The notes below the pieces were generated by a model that had not been told where the DNA came from, made no database searches, and saw only the letters and a program-made list of their open reading frames with translations. Made by a program: the position numbers and the translations under genes. A DNA stretch of 8,103 nucleotides. It comes from CAZOWL01 sp964583605. Lineage in GTDB: Bacteria > Pseudomonadota > Gammaproteobacteria > Chromatiales > Chromatiaceae. Location: positions 1 to 8,103 of the forward strand of contig CAZOWL010000139.1 of assembly GCA_964583605.1 (NCBI GenBank), read 5' to 3'. Within the stretch, counting starts at the first letter, position 1; each line of letters opens with the position of its first letter. Shown one piece after another: positions 1-6,877 of this stretch.

Positions 1-24
1 CATTGCGCTGGTGCAAAGATCGTA

Positions 25-1236
25 TTATCCCGTATCTAGTAGCTCCAGCCAGTGGACCACTCGGGTCGAGGCCCCCGATGCCAAGTGGAGCTGACAACCG
101 ACATTGGCAGTCGCGATGGTCTCTGGCGAGCCGGCGCTCAGCGCGGTGATCTTCGCTTGTCGCAGACGAGCCGCGAGCTCCGGCTGAGTGATGGAATAGG
201 TCCCAGCGGAGCCGCAACAGAGGTGGGATTCAGCGACTTCGGTCAATGTGAATCCGAGGTCGGTCAAGAGCGGCTCGACCGTTTGACGCAGCCGCTGGCC
301 GTGCTGCTGGGAGCAAGGCGCGTGATAGGCGATCCGTCGCCCTTCGCCGGGCCGCCCGAGGGCAGCGAGGTCCTCGCCCGCCAGGACCTCGACGGGGTCC
401 CGGGCGAGCGCTGCGATTTGGCGCGCCTTCGCGGCGTAGGCGGGATCGCGCTGGAGCATCTCGCCATAGTCCTTGACCAGGGTGGCGCAGCCGCTGGCTG
501 TGACGAGGATTGCCTCGCAGCCGGCCGCGATCTCGGGCCACCAGGCGTCGATGTTGCGCCGCATGGCCTCGAGCGCCGCGTCTTGGTCGTGCAGGTGATA
601 GGGGACCGCGCCGCAGCACCCCGCCGTCGGGACCTCGATTAGGTCGATGCCCAATCGTCCGAGGACCCTTGCCGCCGCGGCGTTGGTGCGCGGCGTGGCA
701 ACCGACTGCACGCATCCGGCCAACGCGAGCATCCGGCGTTGCCCGGCCGGCCGTGGCCAGGCGCCCGCGGGCCGGATGGTCGGCAGCTTCGCGCGCAACC
801 TCGCGGGCAGCAGGGGCGCGGCGAGACGTCCCAGCCGGAGCAGGGCGCGGAAGCGCTGCGGATGGGGCACGATGCGGATCAAGGCGCGTCGCAGCAGACG
901 CTCGGGCAGGGGGCGGCGCAGACGCGCCTCGACCCACGCGCGGCCAATATCGGCGAGGCGGCCGTAGTGCACACCGGACGGGCAGGTGGTCTCGCAGGCA
1001 CGGCAGGTCAGGCAGCGATCGAGGTGTCGTTGCGTGATCCGGGTCGGGGCGTCGCCTTCGAGGACGAGCTTGATCTGATAGATCCGACCGCGCGGGCCAT
1101 CGAGCTCGTCGCCAAGAAGCTGATACGTCGGACAGGTCGCGTTGCAGAACCCGCAGTGCACGCAGGAGCGCAGGATCGCATCCGCTTCGCGGCCAATAGG
1201 TGTCTCCAGTAAGTCGGCGGGGAGCTGGGTCTGCAT
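25..1236 (-). CDS. glcF: Glycolate dehydrogenase (glycolate oxidase), iron-sulfur subunit GlcF
   Basis: GlcF carries electrons from the flavin subunits of glycolate dehydrogenase toward the membrane respiratory chain. The 403-residue protein is complete and close to the E. coli GlcF length (about 407). Two 4Fe-4S ferredoxin-type motifs are visible near the N-terminus: Cys25-28-31-35 and Cys75-78-81-85, each ending in Cys-Pro. The rest holds the cysteine-rich CCG repeats of the heterodisulfide-reductase/GlcF family: Cys175, Cys207-Cys208-Gly, Cys250, Cys308, Cys340-Cys341-Gly and Cys381. There is no signal peptide or clear membrane span, which fits a peripheral protein on the cytoplasmic side. 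The ATG at 1236 puts the first cluster at the usual distance from the N-terminus, but the Shine-Dalgarno sequence just before it is weak. It is the third gene of glcDEF, 98 bases after glcE, unlike the tight glcD-glcE junction. The stop is TAA. Function is confident from motifs and context. Confidence 0.96.
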   Translation of the reverse strand: MQTQLPADLLETPIGREADAILRSCVHCGFCNATCPTYQLLGDELDGPRGRIYQIKLVLEGDAPTRITQRHLDRCLTCRACETTCPSGVHYGRLADIGRAWVEARLRRPLPERLLRRALIRIVPHPQRFRALLRLGRLAAPLLPARLRAKLPTIRPAGAWPRPAGQRRMLALAGCVQSVATPRTNAAAARVLGRLGIDLIEVPTAGCCGAVPYHLHDQDAALEAMRRNIDAWWPEIAAGCEAILVTASGCATLVKDYGEMLQRDPAYAAKARQIAALARDPVEVLAGEDLAALGRPGEGRRIAYHAPCSQQHGQRLRQTVEPLLTDLGFTLTEVAESHLCCGSAGTYSITQPELAARLRQAKITALSAGSPETIATANVGCQLHLASGASTRVVHWLELLDTG

Positions 1237-1264
1237 GGTTAATCAGGTGCTCGGCTCACCCTAG

Positions 1265-1311
1265 TTCAGCTCGCTGCCGCGGCCGCATGCTGAAACGGCC
1301 GCATGCTGAAT
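1265..1311. repeat. 16-bp tandem duplication with inverted arm in the glcE-glcF spacer
   Basis: The 15-base unit CGGCCGCATGCTGAA occurs at 1280-1294 and again at 1296-1310, giving a 16-base period. The GCTGAA end of each copy (1289-1294 and 1305-1310) is complementary to TTCAGC at 1265-1270. The 8-base palindrome GCGGCCGC lies at 1279-1286. In the glcDEF transcript the duplicated arms could therefore pair alternately with the single opposite arm, just upstream of the weak glcF ribosome binding site. The repeat is seen directly; any effect on glcF expression is inference. The spacer (1237-1334) holds no ORF of note. Confidence 0.6.
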
Positions 1312-1334
1312 AGGAGTAGCCAGAGGCGCCTGCG

Positions 1335-2405
1335 TTACAGCTCGGCATAGAGACGGCCCGGGTTGAAGAGGCCGGCCGGGTCGAAGGCGTGCTTGATGCG
1401 CCGGTGCAGCGCGAGCTGCGCCGCAGAGAGGGGATGAAAGACGGCGCCGCTGCGGTCTCCCCCGCGGAATAGCGTCGCATGTCCGCCGAGGGCCTGCGCT
1501 CGAGAGCGGATCGTGTCGGCGCCGGCGGGGCTGCGCAGCCAGCGCTGGGCTCCCCCCCATTCGATCAGCTGTTTGCCGGGCAGCGCGATCGGTGGCGTCG
1601 CGGGCGGGACCGAGAGCCGCCATAATGTCCCCTCGCCGCCGAAGAAACCGTGGCCCTGCTCGCGCACCTGCTCGCGCCAGAACGCCGTCGCCAATGGCTC
1701 TGGCAGCGGCTCGCCGCCGAGCCGGCTAACGGCCGCGTCGACGGCCGGGCCGGCGCCCGCTAGCCTCACGTATAGCTGTTCCCCGTCATGGCAGGTCGCC
1801 GAGATCGGCCACGGCTGGCCGCCCCAGCGGGCCATCTGCTCGAGCGCCGAGGCGGCATCGCGCTCCTGCACGAGCGTCGCTGTTGCCGCCGGGCGGGGCA
1901 GCACCTTGAGGCTGATATCGAGCAGCAGGCCCAAGGTGCCAAAGGCCCCCACCATTAGGCGCGAGATGTCGTAGCCGGCGACGTTCTTCATCACCTCGCC
2001 ACCGAATCGCAGGACTTCGCCGCGGCCGTTTAGCAGCCGCACGCCGAGCACGAAGTCGCGCGCCGCCCCGGCGCTGGCCCGCGCCGGCCCGGAGAGGCCG
2101 CAGGCGATAGTGCCGCCCAGCGTCGCACCCGGCCCGAAATAGGGTGGCTCGAAGGCCAGGTGCTGACCCTGCTCGGCGAGACAGGCCTCGACCTGCTCAA
2201 GCGGCGTGCCAGTCCGGGCGGTGATGACCAGCTCCTTGGGCTGATAGCTGACGATACCCCGGTGGCCGCCCACGGCGAATGGCTCACCGATCGGCATGCG
2301 ACCAAGAAACGTCTTGGTGCCTCCGGCGAACAGCGCCAATGGCCGGCATTCGGCCGCGGCAGTGCGGAGGCGCTGCTGAAGCTCGGGTGTCTGGTCGCCG
2401 CTCAT
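1335..2405 (-). CDS. glcE: Glycolate dehydrogenase (glycolate oxidase), FAD-binding subunit GlcE
   Basis: GlcE is the second flavoprotein-like subunit of glycolate dehydrogenase. The protein has 356 residues, near the E. coli GlcE length of 350. The N-terminal half is a PCMH-type FAD-binding domain: an AGGTK segment at 27-31 in place of the fuller glycine loop seen in GlcD, ITARTGTPL at 61-69, PPYFGPGATLGGTIA at 87-101, GEVMKNVAGYDISRL at 136-150 and VGAFGTLGLL at 152-161. The C-terminus ends in the family signature of Ala-Phe-Asp-Pro followed by Phe-Asn-Pro-Gly-Arg-Leu, so it is full length. The cap domain between these is much shorter than in GlcD, as is usual for GlcE. The ATG at 2405 overlaps the glcD stop as ATGA, so translation is probably coupled to glcD. 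The stop is TAA at 1335. Membrane targeting is not evident from the sequence. Confidence 0.95.
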   Translation of the reverse strand: MSGDQTPELQQRLRTAAAECRPLALFAGGTKTFLGRMPIGEPFAVGGHRGIVSYQPKELVITARTGTPLEQVEACLAEQGQHLAFEPPYFGPGATLGGTIACGLSGPARASAGAARDFVLGVRLLNGRGEVLRFGGEVMKNVAGYDISRLMVGAFGTLGLLLDISLKVLPRPAATATLVQERDAASALEQMARWGGQPWPISATCHDGEQLYVRLAGAGPAVDAAVSRLGGEPLPEPLATAFWREQVREQGHGFFGGEGTLWRLSVPPATPPIALPGKQLIEWGGAQRWLRSPAGADTIRSRAQALGGHATLFRGGDRSGAVFHPLSAAQLALHRRIKHAFDPAGLFNPGRLYAEL

Positions 2406-3910
2406 GACGACTGCGCCGCGGTTACGGAGGGGCTGGCGCGCGGCCGCGCGGGCAGCTGCTTGTACTCCGAGCAGCGCCGTGGCGTCGGGATACCCTTGCC
2501 CGGATTGAGCAGACTCTTGGGGTCAAAGGCCTGCTTGATCGTGTGGAATTGGCTGAGCTCCTCCGGCGGAAACTGCACGCACATCTGGCGGAGCTTCTCG
2601 ATCCCGACGCCATGCTCGCCGGTGATGGTGCCGCCGACCGATACGCAGAGCTCAAGGATCCGCCCGCCGAGCTCCTCGGTCCGTGCCAGCTCATCGGGCC
2701 GGTTGGCGTCGTAGAGAATCAGCGGATGCATATTGCCATCGCCGGCATGGAAGACATTGGCGACGCGCAGCCCATACTCGGCGGCCAGCTCGGCGGTGCC
2801 GCGCAACACCTCCGGCAGGCGCCGCCGCGGGATCGTGCCGTCCATGCAGTAGTAGTCGGGTGACTTGCGCCCGATCGCCGGGAACGCCGCCTTGCGGCCC
2901 TGCCAGAAGCGTTGTCGCTCGGCCTCGTCGCGCGCGGTGCGCACCTCGGTCGCCCCGCCGGCGAGCAACAGCTTGCGGACCTCGCTGACCTGCTCGGAGA
3001 CTTCTTGGTTAGTCCCATCGAGCTCGCAGAGCAGCATTGCCGCAGCATCGCTCGGGTAGCCCGCGTGGACGAAGTCCTCGGCTGCCTGGATGGCGAGCTG
3101 ATCCATCATCTCGAGGCCGGCTGGGATATAGCCGGCCGCGATGATGTCGCCGACCGCCTGGGCGGCCTTCTCGACGTCGTCGTAGGCGGCCAGCAGGGCC
3201 TGGGCCCGCTCTGGGATCGGCAGGAGCTTGACCGTGATCTCAACCGCCACGCCGAGCAGCCCCTCGGAACCGATGAAGAGCGCCGTGAGGTCGTAGCCCG
3301 GTGCGTCCAGGGACTCGCCACCGAGGTCGAGGATCTCCCCGTCCATCGTCACGATGCGGATGGCCAGGACATTATGCACAGTCAGACCGTACTTCAGGCA
3401 ATGCACGCCGCCCGAATTCTCGGCGACATTGCCGCCGATGGTGCAGGCGATCTGGCTCGAGGGATCCGGGGCATAGTAGAGCCCGTGGGGACGGGCGGCC
3501 TCGGAGATCGCGAGGTTCCGCACCCCAGGCTCGACGCGCGCGGTGCGATTCTTCAGATCCAGCGCGAGGATGCGCGTGAAGCGGGCGAGGCTGAGCAGCA
3601 CCCCATCGGCGAGCGGCAGGGCGCCGCCTGAGAGGCCCGTACCGGCGCCACGGGCGACGACGGGTACGTCGCGGGAATGGCAGAGACGCAGGACCCGCTG
3701 AACCTCCTCCACCGTGCGAGGCAGCACCACGAGCAGAGCGGCCTGCCGATAGGCCGATAGGCCGTCGCACTCGTAGGGCCGCACCTCCTCGTATCGCTCG
3801 AGGACGGCGTCGGCAGGGAGAAACTGCCGCAGGTCGCGGACGAGGCTGGCTCGGGCGGCCTTCCGCGACGGGTCGTCGAAGGCCGCTGGCGAGACGTTGG
3901 TGTGATGCAT
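2402..3910 (-). CDS. glcD: Glycolate dehydrogenase (glycolate oxidase), FAD-linked catalytic subunit GlcD
   Basis: GlcD is the FAD-dependent subunit expected to oxidise glycolate to glyoxylate. From the ATG at 3910 it has 502 residues (E. coli GlcD has 499). FAD-binding PCMH motifs are PVVARGAGTGLSGGALP (83-99), PDPSSQIACTIGGNVAENSG (148-167) and GYDLTALFIGSEGLLG (205-220). The FAD-oxidase C-terminal domain shows NVFHAGDGNMHP (385-396) with His388 and His395, and TGEHGVG (430-436) with His433; these histidines form the active-site and metal centre of the GlcD/D-lactate dehydrogenase family. It closes with AFDPKSLLNPGKG (461-473) and a roughly 25-residue basic tail. The reading frame stays open upstream to a TTG at 4096, but those 62 extra residues lack family similarity, while the ATG at 3910 has an AGGAAA ribosome site. 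It is the first gene of glcDEF and overlaps glcE by four bases. Confidence 0.96.
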   Translation of the reverse strand: MHHTNVSPAAFDDPSRKAARASLVRDLRQFLPADAVLERYEEVRPYECDGLSAYRQAALLVVLPRTVEEVQRVLRLCHSRDVPVVARGAGTGLSGGALPLADGVLLSLARFTRILALDLKNRTARVEPGVRNLAISEAARPHGLYYAPDPSSQIACTIGGNVAENSGGVHCLKYGLTVHNVLAIRIVTMDGEILDLGGESLDAPGYDLTALFIGSEGLLGVAVEITVKLLPIPERAQALLAAYDDVEKAAQAVGDIIAAGYIPAGLEMMDQLAIQAAEDFVHAGYPSDAAAMLLCELDGTNQEVSEQVSEVRKLLLAGGATEVRTARDEAERQRFWQGRKAAFPAIGRKSPDYYCMDGTIPRRRLPEVLRGTAELAAEYGLRVANVFHAGDGNMHPLILYDANRPDELARTEELGGRILELCVSVGGTITGEHGVGIEKLRQMCVQFPPEELSQFHTIKQAFDPKSLLNPGKGIPTPRRCSEYKQLPARPRASPSVTAAQSS

Positions 3911-3914
3911 TGGC

Positions 3915-3920
3915 TTTCCT
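3915..3920 (-). promoter_or_regulatory. Ribosome binding site deciding the glcD start
   Basis: The minus strand reads AGGAAA followed by four bases and then ATG (3910). This supports starting GlcD here, not at the far upstream TTG of the open frame (4096), and gives the normal family length. Confidence 0.7.
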
Positions 3921-3937
3921 GCGGGCGATTGTCCCGC
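3921..3937 (-). other. Leader hairpin directly before the glcD ribosome site
   Basis: GCGGG (3921-3925) and CCCGC (3933-3937) are inverted around a 7-base loop. In the mRNA this 5-bp GC-only stem abuts the AGGAAA site, so it could limit or tune initiation. A second GC palindrome, TCCCCGCGGGGA, lies at 3970-3981. Stems this short arise often in GC-rich DNA, so a regulatory role is only a suggestion. Confidence 0.3.
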
Positions 3938-4130
3938 GAATGACGGCGTCGAGACGCGCCGCTTGACGGTCCCCGCGGGGAGATGGCGGCGCCTGACGGG
4001 AACCCAATAGTGGACCGGATGTGGATCTTGTTGAGCACCGCGGCGAGTCCTAGCTATCTGAGCGAATGTGCAGGACAAGGTGATTCCATCATGCAACCTG
4101 CGGTAGTCGTAGCCGTGGCCCTCCTAAAGT

Positions 4131-4152
4131 TCATGGGGCGATCATGGGGCGA
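4131..4152. repeat. Perfect 11-bp tandem duplication
   Basis: TCATGGGGCGA occurs at 4131-4141 and is repeated without a gap at 4142-4152. It lies upstream of the candidate glcD promoter and next to dispersed repeat copy A. No function is known; slippage during replication would explain it. Confidence 0.6.
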
Positions 4153-4199
4153 GCTTGATGCGTTGTCCGCCACAGTGGCATCGCCGGTAGGCCATTACT

Positions 4200-4276
4200 A
4201 TGAAATTCGCGAAGCACGTTCGCTCCCTCGCCCTCTGGGAGAGGGTTGGGGTGAGGGAACGATCAGGGACGAGGCG
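4200..4276. repeat. Dispersed hairpin repeat, copy A
   Basis: This 77-base stretch matches 8027-8103 without gaps, with five differences that I counted by eye. The last 54 bases (4223-4276) differ at one position only. The core is a hairpin: CCCTCT (4231-4236), loop GGG, AGAGGG (4240-4245), with an outer CCCTC (4225-4229) able to pair with GAGGG (4253-4257). The core resembles the CTCCCTCTCCCTCTGGGAGAGGG family found between genes in many proteobacteria, familiar from its spurious LTPTLSQRER translation. It is an extragenic REP-like or MITE-like element, not a gene. Homology continues left of the hairpin, so the unit is larger than the stem-loop. Confidence 0.8.
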
Positions 4277-4319
4277 GCATTTCATCGTCCGGAGTGGCTC
4301 GCCTCGTCCCATGATCGTT
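4258..4319. repeat. 20-bp inverted repeat at the right side of repeat copy A
   Basis: AACGATCAGGGACGAGGCG (4258-4276) is the reverse complement of CGCCTCGTCCCATGATCGTT (4300-4319) except for one extra base in the right arm. The 23-base loop is 4277-4299. The left arm overlaps the end of the dispersed repeat, so the two probably belong to one compound element with a second large hairpin. Copy B is cut by the window end just where its loop and right arm would follow. Confidence 0.75.
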
Positions 4320-4391
4320 AGCGGTGAGATAACGGCCCGACCAGCTCCATACACAGAGGTCCCGTGATTCCTTTCGGCCATCTTCATGCCA

Positions 4392-4429
4392 ACGCCGAAG
4401 CGGCGTGAGCGGCGGTCGCGAAGCGCCGC
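4392..4429. other. Two adjacent GC hairpins downstream of the diguanylate cyclase
   Basis: Hairpin one is ACGCCG (4392-4397), AAG, CGGCGT (4401-4406). Hairpin two is GCGGCG (4409-4414), a 9-base loop, CGCCGC (4424-4429). They begin about 50 bases after the stop of the cyclase gene on the minus strand. No run of T follows on that strand, so this is not a standard intrinsic terminator, but it could mark or protect the 3' end of the transcript. Confidence 0.35.
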
Positions 4430-4480
4430 CAGTAATGGGTAGCGAGACAAGGCTGACAGGTGACCTTCTCGGGATATGGC

Positions 4481-6586
4481 TCAGGCCTTTCGGCTGTCGA
4501 TCAGAATGGGTGGTCGGTCTCGGCCGGAATCATCGCCCGAGGAGAGGACGGTTTGTGCGGTCTCGGCTTGCCCTTGGGTCAGATCCCAACCCTCGTCCAT
4601 GACCCAAGCAAAATTATTGCGTCCGGCACGTTTGACGCGATACATCGCCGTATCCGCGGCGTGCAACAGTCCCTCCCACTTCAAGTGCGGATTGGGGAAC
4701 GCGACGATTCCTATACTGGCCGAAGTGCGGATCTCACCCTGCGCGAGCTCGACGGGCTCCGCCAGCCGGGCGAGCGCCTTGCGAGCAACCGCCTCAACGG
4801 CGGCTCGATCACCTGCGTTCACCAGCAAGGCACAGAATTCATCGCCGCCAAGACGGGCGACGGTGTCCGAGCTGCGCACGCAGCCACGCAAACGCTGCCC
4901 GATCAGGGCCAACAGCTGATCGCCTACCTCGTGCCCCCACCGGTCGTTGATCTCCTTGAAGCAATCCAGGTCGATGAACAACACCGCGAGCAGGTTGCCC
5001 GTGCGCTCGGCGAGCTTGGCCGCCTGCTGCAAGCGATCCTCGAACAAGCGGCGGTTCGGCAGGTCCGTCAGCGGGTCGTACTCGGCTAAGCGCCGCAACT
5101 CCTCCTCCAGGTGCCTGCTGCGCGCGACCTCTTCCTCCAGTGCCTGGGTGCGCTGCTGAATGCGCTGTTCCAGGTTGGCGTTGACCTCGCCAAGTTTGCG
5201 TTCCGCCTGCTTGCGGGCCTCCAATTCGTCACCCAAATCCCTGCCGAGCCGCGCGACACTGGCGGCGGTGGCGTCGATCTCCGTCAAGCCCACCGGCTCA
5301 GGCTCGTTGTCATAGATGCCATCGGCGATCCGCTCGGTCATGCGCGATATCCCTACCAGAGTCTGTGCCAGGTCTTCGCTCATTCGCCGGGCGCGATAGT
5401 AGGTCAGCGCGAGAAAGAACAGATAGAAAACGGCCAAGCCGGCCAACATCAGGAGGCCGAGGTCGCGCACCTGGTCGCGGAGCCTGTTCACGCGATCATA
5501 GATGTTGGCCTCGGGCACCAGGACCAGGAGCTTCCAGCCGGTCTGCGGGATGGTGCTCCACGCGATCGCCTTGTCCCCGGCGAATGCGATGGTCTGGTAG
5601 CCCTCTCGCTGTTCCATCACCGCCTGCGCCCACCCGTTGCTGTCGTCACGTTTGAGGACGTTGAACGCCGCCGGCTTGAAGATGTCGCGTTCGATCGCCG
5701 CGGCATAGTGATGATCAGTGAGCTCGTTGACACCCCAGTCCCCCTCCGCCGAGGCGGGCATCGCCATGATGGTGCCGTTGTCATCCAGCAGCAGCGCGTA
5801 GCCCTGCCAAGGTAATTTCAATTCCTCGACATACTGAACGATCTGCTTCACCGTCACGTCGAGCCCAACCACCCCCTCAAGGAAATCGCCCCGATAGACC
5901 GGCGCGATACAGGAGCTCATCCATCCCTGGCCGGCCGGGTCCACGTAGACGTCGGTCCAAACCGGCCTGCGCGCCGGGTCGTGCTCGGCATCGGCCAGGT
6001 AATAGAAGCTGTGCGAGGGGATATGTCCGGCCTCGGGATAGTGCCTCAAGACATCAAAATAGGGGCGGATGATGTTCAGGGAATCGAAGCTATTGAAATA
6101 GATCTGCACCACGTCCTCGTGACTCTCGAGGATCTTCTTCATCGCCGGCTCGACGGCGTACAAACGGCGCAGCTTGGCCAGTTCCGCCTCACCCACATCG
6201 GTCAGGGCGCTATAGTACACGGCGAAATGGCCATCGTCCCGAAGCGTGTGATACGCACCGCCCGGGGAGCGCGCGAGGTTGGCCAGGGGGTCGGGCAACT
6301 CAGGGTCGAGCTCGGCGTCGCCGTTCAGAAGCGCGTGACGCACCAGCCAGCGATAGAAGTCGGTGGACCGTTGGATGCCCTCGAGCTGGCGCCCAATGAT
6401 GTCCGCGCGTAGGCCCGCCGAGGCCAGCAGGCGCTCCTCCGCCATCTCGTGTAGCGCTGTCGCGTTCTTCTCACGAACGGCGTCGTTGGTGAGCAGATAC
6501 GCCGCTACCAGGACCAGCTCGATGAGCAGAAGGGGTACGATCGCGGTGCGCAGATAGGAGTGCCAGATCCAGGGCAACAACCGCAT
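4481..6586 (-). CDS. Membrane diguanylate cyclase with periplasmic dCache-like sensor and GGDEF domain
   Basis: It makes cyclic di-GMP from two GTP in response to a signal sensed outside the cytoplasm. From the ATG at 6586 (701 residues) the order is: membrane helix about 12-33; periplasmic double-Cache-like sensor about 35-370, with a conserved-looking stretch of Asp-Pro, Ala-Pro-Val-Tyr and GVVGLDVT near 216-246; second helix about 376-396; HAMP-like linker; coiled coil about 450-500; GGDEF domain about 502-660. The domain opens with YDPLTDLPNRR (503-513), has FIDLD with metal-binding Asp539, and an exact GGDEF at 580-584. RSSD (571-574) lies five residues before GGDEF, the canonical inhibitory site, so product feedback is expected. 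No EAL domain follows. The frame is open to an ATG at 6823, adding 79 Pro/Arg/Ala-rich residues with no domain; I prefer 6586 because the helix then starts near the N-terminus. The ligand is unknown. Confidence 0.9.
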   Translation of the reverse strand: MRLLPWIWHSYLRTAIVPLLLIELVLVAAYLLTNDAVREKNATALHEMAEERLLASAGLRADIIGRQLEGIQRSTDFYRWLVRHALLNGDAELDPELPDPLANLARSPGGAYHTLRDDGHFAVYYSALTDVGEAELAKLRRLYAVEPAMKKILESHEDVVQIYFNSFDSLNIIRPYFDVLRHYPEAGHIPSHSFYYLADAEHDPARRPVWTDVYVDPAGQGWMSSCIAPVYRGDFLEGVVGLDVTVKQIVQYVEELKLPWQGYALLLDDNGTIMAMPASAEGDWGVNELTDHHYAAAIERDIFKPAAFNVLKRDDSNGWAQAVMEQREGYQTIAFAGDKAIAWSTIPQTGWKLLVLVPEANIYDRVNRLRDQVRDLGLLMLAGLAVFYLFFLALTYYRARRMSEDLAQTLVGISRMTERIADGIYDNEPEPVGLTEIDATAASVARLGRDLGDELEARKQAERKLGEVNANLEQRIQQRTQALEEEVARSRHLEEELRRLAEYDPLTDLPNRRLFEDRLQQAAKLAERTGNLLAVLFIDLDCFKEINDRWGHEVGDQLLALIGQRLRGCVRSSDTVARLGGDEFCALLVNAGDRAAVEAVARKALARLAEPVELAQGEIRTSASIGIVAFPNPHLKWEGLLHAADTAMYRVKRAGRNNFAWVMDEGWDLTQGQAETAQTVLSSGDDSGRDRPPILIDSRKA

Positions 6587-6877
6587 GCCCCTCGCCGGTC
6601 TCTGGCTCGTGCGCACTGGCTCAGTCAAGAACAGATGTGCCCCTGGCGAAGCCGCAGGCTGAGGCAGACGCGGGCGCACGGGTGTGGCCGCGCGGCCGCC
6701 GAACGGCTCGGCAGCGCCAGTTCGTGATGCCGGCAACGCGCCATCGCGCTCATCGAGCGCGGCTTGGATAGTGGTACTCCTTGGTATCCCGGAGGTATCC
6801 CGGAGAGGCCGTACCATCGCCATTCAGTCTGCGGCCCGCTGGACTCGGGCCCTGGATAGTCCTCCGGCTATACGCCC
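6587..6877 (-). other. Upstream region of the cyclase: open but doubtful N-terminal extension
   Basis: This interval lies between the preferred cyclase start and the stop of the small acidic gene. It stays in frame with the cyclase up to ATG 6823, preceded directly by an in-frame TGA. Codons near 6760-6820 include AGG, AGT and ATA, which are uncommon in the gene body, so translation of the far end is doubtful; the middle part is more coding-like. A 5' leader with promoter is the alternative reading, although only a poor TTGACT hexamer (6623-6628, minus strand) was seen. The remaining 54 bases (6824-6877) hold nothing recognisable. Confidence 0.4.
6783..6804. repeat. Perfect 11-bp tandem duplication near the far cyclase start
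   Basis: GGTATCCCGGA occurs at 6783-6793 and again at 6794-6804 without a gap. If the cyclase began at 6823 the duplication would fall in its first 15 codons; an 11-base unit would shift frame, which argues that this stretch is not under coding constraint. It parallels the 11-bp duplication at 4131-4152 and the 16-bp one at 1280-1311. Confidence 0.6.

Larger units (their letters stand above)
3911..4480. other. 570-base non-coding region between the diguanylate cyclase and glcD
   Basis: No credible gene lies here. The glcDEF promoter should be in the right part or middle of this stretch. A weak sigma-70-like candidate on the minus strand is TTGTCC (4073-4078), 16 bases, then TAGCTA. The region also contains the 11-bp tandem duplication, dispersed repeat copy A, a 20-bp inverted repeat and two GC hairpins, each listed separately. 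The short ORFs that cross it are low quality; one on the minus strand includes a peptide like LTPTLSQRARE, which is the known spurious translation of this repeat family. No GlcC operator could be recognised. Confidence 0.6.

Noticed and set aside
2912..3631. 239-codon plus-strand frame antisense to glcD
   Set aside because: It is a shadow of glcD in GC-rich DNA; no recognisable domain, while glcD on the other strand is certain.
3745..3764. Short repeat GCCGATAG x2 in glcD
   Set aside because: It encodes the conserved Gly-Leu-Ser-Ala-Tyr-Arg segment of GlcD, so it is explained by protein sequence.
3911..4096. 62-residue N-terminal extension of GlcD from a TTG at 4096
   Set aside because: The extension is unlike GlcD, uses a rare start, and the ATG at 3910 has a good ribosome site and gives the family length.
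4392..4429. Intrinsic terminator for the cyclase gene
   Set aside because: The hairpins are good but no T-run follows on the minus strand, so they are listed only as structures.
4142..4450. 102-codon minus-strand frame over the non-coding region
   Set aside because: It reads through the dispersed repeat, giving the well-known spurious LTPTLSQR-type peptide, and has no ribosome site or family.
5111..5815. 234-codon plus-strand frame antisense to the cyclase
   Set aside because: Shadow frame with no domain; the opposite strand encodes clear GGDEF, HAMP-like and Cache-like segments.
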